Shown here: one piece after another, positions 8,058-16,395 of the stretch | Numbering within the stretch: the stretch's first letter is position 1 | How the letters are laid out: each line of letters begins with the position of its first letter | NCBI RefSeq assembly: GCF_022808175.1 | Contig: NZ_JALGBX010000016.1 | Location: 1 to 64,000 of the forward strand | Direction: 5' to 3' | Length of the DNA stretch: 64,000 nucleotides | Origin: Streptomyces sp. AP-93 | GTDB taxonomy: Bacteria > Actinomycetota > Actinomycetes > Streptomycetales > Streptomycetaceae | Made by a program: the position numbers and the translations under genes | The notes under the pieces: generated by a model | What the model saw: the letters and a program-made list of their open reading frames with translations, nothing else | Told to the model about the DNA's origin: nothing | Databases searched by the model: none

Positions 8058-9263
8058 ATGGCAGTCCTGAGCGACGTGATTCTGGCCGTGGCGCCTGCCG
8101 GTGCAGCTGTCGCATCCATGACCGCCTGGCGCTTTCGGCGGGCCGCGATCCGGGCCAACACCGACGTCCAGCAGAGCCGGGAGCAGAACGCGGTCCTCGG
8201 CCTGCAGATCGAGTCCCGAGACCAGGAGGTGGCCCACTTCGCGGCCGTCCGCCTGCCCGCCCTCACCGCGGTCTCTTCCGGAAACCCGGCACAGGCTGGG
8301 GCCTTACGCCACCCGCACTTGGCCACCACAGACTTCGGCCGCTCCCTGCAGGCGGCGCTGCGGCACAGTGCCGACTTCGTCACCGACTTCCGGGCCCAGA
8401 CCGAGGCGTCGGCGAACGCGCAGATCCAGGCCCTCTTCGCTCCGCTGGCGGCCCATGCCGCAGTGCAGCAGAGCGCGATGGTTCAGCTGCTGCGGAAGGC
8501 CGGAGACGAGGAAGTCCTCCAGCACGCCTTCGCCGTCGATCACGGCGTGATGCTGCTGGTCCAGCGGATGCAGATCATCGGGGTCCTGGCGGGGCGGGAA
8601 GTGAGCAGTCGCCGCCCGGATGCCGCCCTGATGGAAGTGCTGGTCGGTGCGCAGTCGCGTGTTCAGGACTACACGCGCGTCAAGGTCACCAACAAGGCCA
8701 GGGGCCTCGTCAAGGGTCCGGCGGTTGAGCCGGTCGTCGTCGCTCTGGGCGCGCTCGTGGACAACGGGGCTCGGCACTCGAGCCCGGCGAGCACCGTGGC
8801 GGTGTGGAGCATGCCTGTGCAGGGCGGCATCAACATCGTCGTCGACAGCGTCGGCCCGATGCGGGATCCGGGCGGGTACGCCCACGCGGCCGCGGTACTG
8901 CCGGGGCAGCAGCGGGTGTTGCTCACGTCGCTCGGTGCGCAGCTGGGCCTGGCCGCGGTGGGTGTCCTCGCCCGCCGCAGCGGCTTTCAGGCGTGGCTCG
9001 ACCCCCACCAGCAAGACGGCGTCCGTGCCGTCCTCCACCTTCCCGCGAGGCTCCTTCTCCCGGAGCCCGTCGCCGATGAGCCGCAGCACCATGACCAGGC
9101 CGGTGACGCGGTCGTGGCCAGGGCCGGTAGTGCGGGACGGATGGCGGCATTCAGTCACGGGGTTCGCGCGGGCGGCCAGGCGGGCACCTCCGACTTCCGG
9201 GGCTCGCTCGGCGCCACCATTGATGCCGAGTCGACGGAGCACGGTCTGCGGAGCTCGCGATGA
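8058..9263 (+). CDS. CvnA-like sensor ATPase (conservon-type, nitrate/DUF-style helical domain plus GHKL core)
   Basis: A 401-residue protein. An N-terminal hydrophobic segment (residues 5-25) precedes a helical region, then VDHGVMLLVQRMQIIGVLAG (the helix with the LDH-like His of CvnA proteins) and the ATPase N box VALGALVDNGARHSSPAS, with a degenerate C-terminal lid (LGLAAVGVLARRSGFQAWL). This matches the actinomycete conservon CvnA. The usual CvnB roadblock, CvnC DUF742 and CvnD GTPase genes are missing. Leu83 is encoded by TTA (8304-8306), so translation may depend on bldA. The next gene overlaps its stop by ATGA. Confidence 0.75.
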   Translation: MAVLSDVILAVAPAGAAVASMTAWRFRRAAIRANTDVQQSREQNAVLGLQIESRDQEVAHFAAVRLPALTAVSSGNPAQAGALRHPHLATTDFGRSLQAALRHSADFVTDFRAQTEASANAQIQALFAPLAAHAAVQQSAMVQLLRKAGDEEVLQHAFAVDHGVMLLVQRMQIIGVLAGREVSSRRPDAALMEVLVGAQSRVQDYTRVKVTNKARGLVKGPAVEPVVVALGALVDNGARHSSPASTVAVWSMPVQGGINIVVDSVGPMRDPGGYAHAAAVLPGQQRVLLTSLGAQLGLAAVGVLARRSGFQAWLDPHQQDGVRAVLHLPARLLLPEPVADEPQHHDQAGDAVVARAGSAGRMAAFSHGVRAGGQAGTSDFRGSLGATIDAESTEHGLRSSR

Positions 9264-9994
9264 CCGGAGGACACCGGCGTCGACCGCACCACAAGTCCAT
9301 GCGGGCCTCAGGAGGATTGCGGCCGTTCGCCTCTCAAGACTGCGGGCTGCCTGTAACCGCACGACCGGCAGCGCCCCGGCCTCGCGCTGCCGGGCCGGAG
9401 GACAACGAGGGCCACCTTCGCGCGCGGCGTGCGGTGGAGCTGCGCCGTCAGCTGGCGACCGTGCTGTACTCCATCGACACGGTCCTCCCGCTCCTCACGC
9501 CGGAGGTGACCCAGGCGGTCGACGGGGCTCGGCAGTGGCTGGACGAGATCACGCCGGCCAATCCCGTAGACCCCGCGGACACATACATCCGGGCCCTGGA
9601 GCACACGGTGCGGATCACCCGGGAATTCCTGGCCCGGCACACGGTCGCGGCCACCTACCTCCACCTGGACAGTGAGCGCCCCCCATGGGCTGACCATCAG
9701 CGGCTGGAGATCGCGAGTGCACCGTACTGCCGGCATGTAGCCGTACGTCAGCACGACGTGGCGACCGGCGGCTGGACTCTGGAACAGCGCCCCGGCTTCG
9801 CACGGCTGCGCGGCGACATCGAGGACGGACGGGTGCAGCTCCTCGTGGTCCGCTCAGCCGCCGACCTCTCGCCCCTCGGCACCTCGCTGGCCGACCAGGG
9901 CCAGGCAGCCGAAACCCTCACCGCGTGGTTGACCCGGCGCCGGGCCCGGCTGCTGGTTGTCGACCAGGTCGCCCGACCGCCGGGTACCCCCTAG
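9260..9994 (+). CDS. Unknown protein with a resolvase-like, probably inactive C-terminal domain
   Basis: 244 residues, coupled by ATGA to the CvnA-like gene. Residues 55-130 are helical (RRAVELRRQLATVLYSIDTV ... ALEHTVRITREFLAR). From about residue 155 the text PGFARLRGDIEDGRVQLLVV, then SLADQGQAAETLTAWLTRRRARLLVVD, follows the serine-recombinase pattern (RPGLQRLLADIRAGRVDVVVV...). The catalytic YxRVS serine and the RLSR arginines are absent. I infer a resolvase fold reused for binding or regulation. A second such protein occurs at 14717-15169. No published function is known to me. Confidence 0.5.
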   Translation: MTGGHRRRPHHKSMRASGGLRPFASQDCGLPVTARPAAPRPRAAGPEDNEGHLRARRAVELRRQLATVLYSIDTVLPLLTPEVTQAVDGARQWLDEITPANPVDPADTYIRALEHTVRITREFLARHTVAATYLHLDSERPPWADHQRLEIASAPYCRHVAVRQHDVATGGWTLEQRPGFARLRGDIEDGRVQLLVVRSAADLSPLGTSLADQGQAAETLTAWLTRRRARLLVVDQVARPPGTP

Positions 9995-9997
9995 AAC

Positions 9998-10041
9998 GCC
10001 GGTCCCGTGCGGTTGACCTGACACCGCCGCACGGGACCGGC
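9998..10041 (+). terminator. Strong hairpin between the ATPase block and the P450 gene
   Basis: A perfect 15-bp stem, GCCGGTCCCGTGCGG at 9998-10012 and its complement at 10027-10041, with a 14-base loop, begins 4 bases after the 9260-9994 stop. There is no U-tract, as is usual for GC-rich actinomycete terminators. It may attenuate rather than fully separate the downstream genes. Confidence 0.65.
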
Positions 10042-10153
10042 ACCCACGATGCTGCACCCCGACGACGGCCCGCAGCCCGGCGCCACCGTGCCGCCCCGGC
10101 AGCACCGACTCGCCACCCCCGCAGCCCCTTTGACCGACGCCCCGGAGACCCTC

Positions 10154-11349
10154 ATGCCCGCGATCGCGACGTCCCACCTCAACCTGCTGGACGAGCGGGT
10201 CCTTGAGGACCCCTACCCGGTGTACGAGGCGATGCGACGGATGGGTCCCGCGGTCTACCTGGAGCGCCACGGCGTGTGGGCGGTCCCGGGGCACCACGAG
10301 ATCGCCTCGGTCCTGGGTGCCGCCGACGTCTTCCGTACCGAGGGGCCGCGAGCCCTTACGCCCCTGGCCGGGGCGATCCTGCCGTTCGACGGTGAGCAGC
10401 ACGCACGGCTGCGTCAGGTCCTGGCCCACCGGCTGGGAGCCCGGGCGATCGCCCGCCTGCAGAGGGACCTCGATGTGAGGGCGAGGCGGCTGATCGCGGA
10501 GCACTGCGAGGGCGGGTTCGATGCTGTGGCGCTGGCCCGGGACATGGCCGCCGACACGGTGATGGACCTGATGGGCCTGCCGCAGCACGCCCAGCCGGCT
10601 GTGCTGGAGGCGATGACCACGACCCTGGCCGCCTCCGATGCCCTGGGGCCGCCCGCCGCCGGGGCGTTGGCGTCGTTCCTCGCTACGGCCCTCACCCGCG
10701 ACAACGTGCAGGGCGGGTCGTGGATGGAGACCATCTTCCAGGCCGTCGACTCCGGGAAACTCGATGAGCGCGAAGCGATACCGCTCGCCGCCGTCTATGT
10801 GTCCGCCGGGATCGACTCGAAGGTCCTCGGGCTGGCCCAGGTGATCGTCCAGCTCTCCCGTCACCCCGAGCAGTGGTCCGAGCTCCGCTCGGTGCCCGCC
10901 CGTGCGGAGGCGGCCTTCCACGAGGCGCTGCGGCTCGACGCCCCGATCCAGGCACTCGGCCGGCTCGCATGGAGAGGGTCGACCTCGACGGTGTCCAGCT
11001 GGAGGCCGGTGAGCGGGTGTGGCTGCTGCTCGGCTCCGCCGGCCGGGACCCCAGCAAGTGGGGGCTGCACGCCGACCGCTACGACCTATGGCGGCCCGGC
11101 GCCGACAAGCACCTCGCACTCGGCGCGGGACAGCACCGGTGTCCGGGCACCTATCTCACGCTCATGCAGGCCCGCGCACTGCTGCGGGCCCTCGCGGAGC
11201 AATGCACCACCCTCGCCCCAGCCGGAACCCCGACAGGCGGCCACACCCACATCATGCGCGGCTTCACGGCAGCGCCCATCGCCACGAGCTGCTCGCGCAC
11301 CAGAGCGCGCCGTCCAGTACTCGTATCCCCTTCGGAGAGTCCTCGTTGA
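10154..11349 (+). pseudogene. Frameshifted cytochrome P450 (CvnE-like)
   Basis: The N-terminal two thirds lie in one frame (HLNLLDERVLEDPYPVYEAM ... I-helix region VYVSAGIDSKVLG, K-helix ExxR as FHEALRLDAP). The heme-binding end lies in another frame (DGVQLEAGERVWLLLGSAGR, LALGAGQHRCPGTYL with the axial Cys). One base appears to be missing at about 10966-10972, just after PIQALGRLA. The I-helix also lacks the usual acid-threonine pair. P450s of this type close conservon operons. Either the gene is broken or the base was lost in sequencing. The ATG at 10154 has GGAG upstream. Confidence 0.75.
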
Positions 11350-12446
11350 ACGTCTCCCACGGCGGAGCCGCCCTCTTGGCGGACACCCTCACGCTGCCCG
11401 GCCCCGGGCCGGTACGCCTCGACGGCGTCGACGTCGTCCTGGTGGACCAAACGCGCGCGCGTCAGGCCGTTGCCCGCCTTGATGCCCTGGACGGTCTGCA
11501 CGCGGTCGGTTCCGTCTTCACCCATCACGATGCCTGGGGCTTCTTCCTCCCGGAGGGGTCCGGCGAGCCGGCCTGGCCCGCGCCCGCCCGCTACGTCCGG
11601 GCAGGCTCCACTCTCACCCTTCCTCCCGCACCCCGCCCTCGTTGCGCCACGGGCTGGATCCGTTGGAGCCGGGGCCCGATCTACACCGCCCCTCTGCTGC
11701 TCCACGCCGCCCTCACCGGCGCCGCGGCCAGACGTCACCTGGACGAACGCCAGCCCGCCCCGTCTTATCTGGAGCCCGCCATGCCCTCTTCCAGGGTCGC
11801 CTTCTTCGACCTGGACTCCACCCTCACCGACCACGCGACGAGCTTCCAGCGGTGGGCCGACGAGTTCAGCGCGCGCTACGGCATCACCCCGCAGGAGCTG
11901 GAAGAGGCCGAGGTCCGCTGGGCCGGACAGCGAGACCAGTTCTTCGCCGACCTGAAGGACACGCACAAGATCCCGGCGTCCCTCGCCGGCCTCCACGCCC
12001 AGTACCGGAAGCGGACCGCCGAGCTCGTCCCCCACCGTCCGCAGGTCTGCACCGCGCTGCGGTCGCTGCGCGAGAGGGGGTGGCGCCTGGGCGTGATCAC
12101 GAACGGCGACCCGGCGGCGCAACGCCGCAAACTGCGCAGCGCGCGGCTCGATGATCTCTTCGAGGCCGTCGTGATCTCCGGGGAGTACGGGATCCGTAAA
12201 CCGGATCCGCGCCTGTACCGCATCGCCCTCGACGCCCTGGACACGAGCTTCGGCTTCATGATCGGCGACGACCTCGACGCGGACATGTCCGGTGGTGCCC
12301 GCGCCGGGCTCCGGACCGTGTGGGTGTCCGGGGGCCGACAACTGCCCGCCTCCTCGCCGGCGCCCGATCACACCGTCCACACCGTCCTCGACGCGGCCGC
12401 GGTGCTGCACCAACTCTCCGATGCCAAACTCCCGGCCGGGAGGTGA
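11346..12446 (+). CDS. Unknown N-terminal domain fused in frame to a HAD-family phosphatase
   Basis: A single open frame of 366 codons from a TTG overlapping the P450 stop, with GGAGAG before it. Residues 1-140 are unrecognised beyond resemblance to small Streptomyces proteins carrying GFFLPEGSG, YVRAGSTLTLPP and GWIRWSRGP blocks. From residue 146 follows a complete HAD hydrolase: motif I FFDLDSTLTD, motif II VITNGD, motif III lysine in RKPDPRLY and motif IV GDDLDADMSGG. An internal ATG at 11781 with GGAG at 11771-11774 could give the 221-residue phosphatase alone. No stop codon separates the two parts. Confidence 0.7.
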   Translation: MNVSHGGAALLADTLTLPGPGPVRLDGVDVVLVDQTRARQAVARLDALDGLHAVGSVFTHHDAWGFFLPEGSGEPAWPAPARYVRAGSTLTLPPAPRPRCATGWIRWSRGPIYTAPLLLHAALTGAAARRHLDERQPAPSYLEPAMPSSRVAFFDLDSTLTDHATSFQRWADEFSARYGITPQELEEAEVRWAGQRDQFFADLKDTHKIPASLAGLHAQYRKRTAELVPHRPQVCTALRSLRERGWRLGVITNGDPAAQRRKLRSARLDDLFEAVVISGEYGIRKPDPRLYRIALDALDTSFGFMIGDDLDADMSGGARAGLRTVWVSGGRQLPASSPAPDHTVHTVLDAAAVLHQLSDAKLPAGR

Positions 12447-12450
12447 CGGG

Positions 12451-12573
12451 GTGCAGTCCCCGCCGCCCCGCGCACGCGCAGACCGGCGTATCTCCACCCT
12501 GAACCGCTGGCGAATCCTCGTCTTCGTGCTGTTCCTGGCGGTCTTCATCGTCGCCTCCGAGATGCCCCGCTGA
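12451..12573 (+). CDS. 40-residue single-pass membrane protein
   Basis: A GTG at 12451 with GGAGGTGA upstream gives a basic N terminus (RARADRRISTLNRW) and one helix (ILVFVLFLAVFIVAS). It sits between the HAD and GH15 genes. No family is recognised; the good ribosome binding site and clean membrane helix support it. Confidence 0.45.
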   Translation: MQSPPPRARADRRISTLNRWRILVFVLFLAVFIVASEMPR

Positions 12574-12708
12574 CCGGCCGCACGCCCACTGGGCGCGCTG
12601 ACCGAACCGCGGAAGACAGCCTCCAGTCTCATCCGCATCGCCTTCCACCGCTCACCCACGTCGGCCCGGGCCTCCGGCCCAGTCGGCGCTCCGCAAAAGG
12701 ACACCCCT

Positions 12709-14532
12709 ATGCCTGCGCGTATCGAGGACTACGCCCTGATCGGCGACATGCAGACCGCTGCACTCGTCGCCCGCGACGGCTCCCTCGACTGGATGTGCCT
12801 GCCCCGCTTCGACTCCGCCGCCGTCTTCGCGCACCTCCTGGGAACCGAGGACAACGGCCTGTGGCGCATCGGCCCCGCCCACCCCAGCCACCGTCCCGCA
12901 CCGGCCGCGACCCGCCGCCGCTACCGGCCCGACACCCTGAGCCTGGAATCCGAGTGGGACACCCCCACCGGGGAGGTGCGCGTCACCGACCTCATGCCAC
13001 CGCGCGACGGCGCCCCCCAGACGATCCGCATCGTCGAGGGCCTCGCCGGCACCGTCACCATGCGCAGCACCCTGCGGATGCGGTTCGGCTACGGCCTCGT
13101 CGTGCCCTGGGTCGACGCCACCACCAACGGCCGTCTGCGCTCGGTGGCCGGTCCCGACTCCCTCTGGCTGGACACCGACGCCCCCACCTACGGCGAAGAG
13201 CAGACCACCTACGCCGACTTCACCGTCCGCGCCGGCCAGCGTGTGACCTTCGCTCTCAGCTGGCAACCCTCCGACCAGGACCCGCCCCCCATCCCCGACG
13301 CGGCCGAAGCGATGGAGAGCACCGAGAAGTTCTGGCAGCAGTGGAGCTCCCACTGCACCTACCAGGGCCCACACCGCGAAGCCGTCATGCGGTCCCTGAT
13401 CACCCTGAAAGCCCTCACCTACGCCCCAACCGGCGGGATCGTCGCCGCCCCCACCACCTCGCTGCCCGAAGAGATCGGCGGATCCCGCAACTGGGACTAC
13501 CGCTATACCTGGCTTCGCGACGCCGCGATCACCCTGTCCACCCTGCTGCGCACCGGCTACCGCGAGGAGGCCCGCGACTGGTGCGCCTGGCTGCTGCGGG
13601 CGGTCGCCGGCGACCCCGAGAACCTCCAGATCATGTACGGCATCGCAGGCGAACGCTCCCTCGGAGAAACCGAACTGGACTGGCTGCCCGGTTACGAAAA
13701 CTCCGCCCCCGTCCGGGTCGGCAACGGCGCCGCCCACCAGCTCCAACTCGACGTGTACGGCGAGCTCGCCATGGCCCTGCACGCCGCCCGCCAGGCCGGG
13801 CTCGCCGCATCGGAAACCGCCGCACACCTCCAGATCAAGCTGTGCGCCTACCTGGAAACCATCTGGGAGCGGCCGGACGAAGGCATCTGGGAGATCCGCG
13901 GGCCCCGCCGCCACTTCGTCCACTCCAAGGTGATGGCCTGGGCCGCCGTGGACCGCACCATCCTCCTCGTCGAGTCCGGCGGCGCCACCGTCGAACCCGG
14001 AGTCCTGGAACGCTGGCGGACGCTGCGCGACACGATCCACCACCAGGTGTGCACCAGCGGCTACGACCCAGTCCGCAACACGTTCACCCAGTCGTACGGA
14101 TCCACCGTCCTCGACGCCTCGCTGCTCCTCATCCCGCAGACCGGCTTCCTCCCCTCGGACGACCCGCGGGTCATCGGGACGATCGAAGCGGTCCAGCGGG
14201 ACCTGTGCACCCCGGACGGGCTCCTGCTGCGCTACCCGACCGCCGGCACCGCACCGGGTAGGGACGGGCTCCAGGGCGATGAAGGCGCGTTCCTGGCCTG
14301 CTCCTTCTGGCTGGTCGACGCGCTGCTGATGCTCGATCGCACCGACGAGGCCCACCTCTTACTCGAGAAGCTCCTCGCGCTGCGCAGCGATGTGGGTCTG
14401 CTCGCCGAGGAGTGGGACTCCACGACGCAGCGGCAGGTGGGCAACTTCCCCCAGGCGTTCTCCCACGTCGCGTTGTGCGACAGTGCCGCGCGCGCGGCGT
14501 CCGTCGCCGGATCCCGGGGCAGCGCGCGATGA
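12709..14532 (+). CDS. GH15 family trehalase / glucoamylase-like glycosidase
   Basis: A 607-residue protein of the usual length for bacterial GH15 proteins. The N-terminal beta domain starts IEDYALIGDMQTAALVARDG and SLDWMCLPRFDS. The catalytic alpha/alpha barrel carries GGSRNWDYRYTWLRDAA, GYENSAPVRVGNGA and EGIWEIRGPRRHFVHSKVMA, with catalytic acidic residues expected in DEGIWE and EEWD. Actinobacterial members hydrolyse trehalose or other alpha-glucosides in the cytoplasm. There is no signal peptide. Leu551 is a TTA codon (14359-14361). The next small gene overlaps its stop. Confidence 0.9.
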   Translation: MPARIEDYALIGDMQTAALVARDGSLDWMCLPRFDSAAVFAHLLGTEDNGLWRIGPAHPSHRPAPAATRRRYRPDTLSLESEWDTPTGEVRVTDLMPPRDGAPQTIRIVEGLAGTVTMRSTLRMRFGYGLVVPWVDATTNGRLRSVAGPDSLWLDTDAPTYGEEQTTYADFTVRAGQRVTFALSWQPSDQDPPPIPDAAEAMESTEKFWQQWSSHCTYQGPHREAVMRSLITLKALTYAPTGGIVAAPTTSLPEEIGGSRNWDYRYTWLRDAAITLSTLLRTGYREEARDWCAWLLRAVAGDPENLQIMYGIAGERSLGETELDWLPGYENSAPVRVGNGAAHQLQLDVYGELAMALHAARQAGLAASETAAHLQIKLCAYLETIWERPDEGIWEIRGPRRHFVHSKVMAWAAVDRTILLVESGGATVEPGVLERWRTLRDTIHHQVCTSGYDPVRNTFTQSYGSTVLDASLLLIPQTGFLPSDDPRVIGTIEAVQRDLCTPDGLLLRYPTAGTAPGRDGLQGDEGAFLACSFWLVDALLMLDRTDEAHLLLEKLLALRSDVGLLAEEWDSTTQRQVGNFPQAFSHVALCDSAARAASVAGSRGSAR

Positions 14533-14720
14533 CCAGCAGACTGACCGAACTCCTCTACATCTCCTACCTGCTCGCGACCGGGCTCCCAAGCTTCTCCGCG
14601 GCAGCGCATCGGGAGAGCGCGGCCTTCACCTTGGCGGCCGGATTCCGCTCCGGCGACGTACATGTCATACCGGCCCGCTGGACGCTTTCCGGCCAGCCGA
14701 ACGCCGGGAGCGGATCATGA
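14529..14720 (+). CDS. Small coupled protein, unknown
   Basis: A 63-residue frame whose ATG overlaps the GH15 stop (ATGA) and whose stop overlaps the next ATG. The sequence starts TSRLTELLYISYLLATGLPS with a weak hydrophobic stretch. No family is known; coupling on both sides is the evidence. Confidence 0.4.
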   Translation: MTSRLTELLYISYLLATGLPSFSAAAHRESAAFTLAAGFRSGDVHVIPARWTLSGQPNAGSGS

Positions 14721-15169
14721 ACGCGGTCACCCTGGCTCGGCGCGGCCACCTGTCCCGGCAGTGCCACGACCAGGCGGGCAGCGCCAAAGCGCTGCAGCAG
14801 CTACGCGAATCCCGGCTCCACGCGCTCACCGAAGGAGTCGACGGCCCGCTGTACGTGGACATCTACGTGCTGACCGCCCCCGACCAGGCCCCTGGAACCC
14901 GGACCGAACAGGCGCTCCAGGTCGCCGCATCCCAGGACTGGCACATCGGGCTGACCATCTGCGACACCACTGGCGGAGGCAGCACTCCCGCCCTACGCCC
15001 CTACCTCAGCCATCTCCTCGGCCGCATCGCTCGCGATGAGTGCGCCGGGCTCATCGCGGTCTCCCGCACCGACTTCACCCCTTTCGATGACGAATACGAG
15101 GCCTTCCTCCACCACCTGAATGACCTGGGCGGCTTCCTCGCTCTCGTCTCCCCCGAAACCGGCCTCTGA
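14717..15169 (+). CDS. Resolvase-like protein lacking catalytic residues
   Basis: A 150-residue protein. The central part follows the N-terminal catalytic fold of serine recombinases: YVDIYVLTAPDQAPGTRTEQ (position of YxRVSTxxQ), DWHIGLTICDTTGGGS, then YLSHLLGRIARDECAGLIAV, SRTDFTP and a C-terminal LNDLGGFLALVSPE. The nucleophilic serine is replaced and no DNA-binding domain follows. I infer a non-catalytic role. With 9260-9994 this makes two such proteins in one operon, an odd association. The start overlaps the previous stop. Confidence 0.5.
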   Translation: MNAVTLARRGHLSRQCHDQAGSAKALQQLRESRLHALTEGVDGPLYVDIYVLTAPDQAPGTRTEQALQVAASQDWHIGLTICDTTGGGSTPALRPYLSHLLGRIARDECAGLIAVSRTDFTPFDDEYEAFLHHLNDLGGFLALVSPETGL

Positions 15170-15183
15170 CCAGGAGCACCCGC

Positions 15184-15486
15184 ATGCCCGTCACCCGCAC
15201 TCGCCGGACCGCCACCAGAACGACCCGCACGAAGGAGCCCGCAAAGCCGTCCCTGGGCCTGCCCCGGCACAAGAAGAACTCGCGTCTGTCCGACAAGGAA
15301 CGCAGGAAGTTCGCCCAGCAGGCCGTGGCCGCCTACAACGGCAAACAGCAGGGCTCCATCCGTCAGATCGCCGACGAGACGGGACGCTCCTACGGCATGA
15401 TCCACCGCCTCCTATCCCAGGAAGGCGTCTGCTTCCGCCCCCGCGGCGGGAAGCCCGCCGGCGCCGCGGCTGAGGCCGCGGAGTGA
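15184..15486 (+). CDS. Small helix-turn-helix protein
   Basis: 100 residues. After a basic tail (RTRRTATRTTRTKEPAK), residues 40-80 give an HTH: FAQQAVAAYNGKQQGSIRQI, ADETGRSYGMIHRLLSQEGV, ending FRPRGGK. This belongs to a common Streptomyces family of about 70-100 residues whose core is SIRxLAxxTGRSYGxxHRLL. A paralogue broken by a stop codon lies at 59042-59233. GGAGC precedes the ATG. Its stop overlaps the next ATG. Confidence 0.75.
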   Translation: MPVTRTRRTATRTTRTKEPAKPSLGLPRHKKNSRLSDKERRKFAQQAVAAYNGKQQGSIRQIADETGRSYGMIHRLLSQEGVCFRPRGGKPAGAAAEAAE

Positions 15487-16109
15487 TTGCGACACCTCCA
15501 TCCACAGGGAGCACAGGCACAGCCACCGCCACCTCCGACACGCCGCCGTCCGGCGCGCCCGGGCGCACGCCAGCGGTGGTGACGGCCGGGATTGGCAAGG
15601 CCGGCGCACTGCTGCAGGCGATGGGGCTCGCGGAGAGAAACGCTCACGCAACCGCCTGCCGGATCCCCGCAGTCCACCTGATGGTCCAGTTGCGCGAGGT
15701 CCGGCGGGCCAATGCCGAACAGCTCCGGGAGATCGTCGAGGTTCACGGTTGGCCCACCCCCGGGCTAGTCGGCCCCCAGGCGGCCGCCGACGCCGTACGG
15801 ATCCTGCTGGCCTGCGACGACCCGGGCCTCCAGATCTGCTGCCGCAACCTAATGAGGTTGGCCCTCGACAGCGGGGAACTCCCGGAGATTCTGTACGCGT
15901 ACGTCGCCGACACCTGCGATGTGGCGCTGTCGATTCCGCAGACCTACGGCACCCAGGTCAACCCGCGGACCCTGCGCCCCTACCCGATCAAGGACCGGGA
16001 AGCCGCCGAACGCATGCGAGCCGACATCGGACTGGTCCCGCTCGACCAGCAAACAGGCTCCTACCTCAGCGGCGCAGCCGCAGTCCCCGCAGACCAGAGT
16101 CGGCCGTGA
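15483..16109 (+). CDS. DUF6624-like protein
   Basis: A 208-residue protein with a Thr/Ser/Pro-rich start (residues 1-35). Its globular part carries IVEVHGWPTPGLVGPQAADA-type residues, a C.RNLMRLALDSGELP segment and VALSIPQTYGTQVNP, then ERMRADIGLVPLDQ. The HGWP...G...A, QxYGTQ and R...GL.PL pattern is that of DUF6624, a family of unknown function common in actinobacteria. It overlaps the HTH gene by ATGA and ends the co-directional run that began at 5954. Confidence 0.7.
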   Translation: MIATPPSTGSTGTATATSDTPPSGAPGRTPAVVTAGIGKAGALLQAMGLAERNAHATACRIPAVHLMVQLREVRRANAEQLREIVEVHGWPTPGLVGPQAAADAVRILLACDDPGLQICCRNLMRLALDSGELPEILYAYVADTCDVALSIPQTYGTQVNPRTLRPYPIKDREAAERMRADIGLVPLDQQTGSYLSGAAAVPADQSRP

Positions 16110-16395
16110 TCTTCCCGCAGCCCATCAGAGGCGCACCGTGGGCAGGTGTCGGCCTGCCGCCTCGTCATGGCCGGCTCGTCCTGCTCTAACGCCGCCATAT
16201 CGCGGCGCGAGAGTTCACCGCAGTCACGAGGGAGAAGGCGGCAGCGTGAAGAACCAGCAACACGTGACCGCGCTTCGGGCGCAAGCCCCCGCGCGAACCG
16301 TAGGCCCCTACGCAAGCCCTGCCAACGAGGCCAGCCAGGCGGTGGGATGTGGCTCCGTCAGCGATACATGCCCGCCTCAGCAGGGAGTGCCACGA
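16110..16395. other. Leader region of the putative biosynthetic block
   Basis: 286 bases without a supported gene separate the DUF6624 gene from the first gene of the metabolic block. I see no long hairpin and no clear -35/-10 pair, although this is where a promoter for the block would be expected. Confidence 0.4.
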
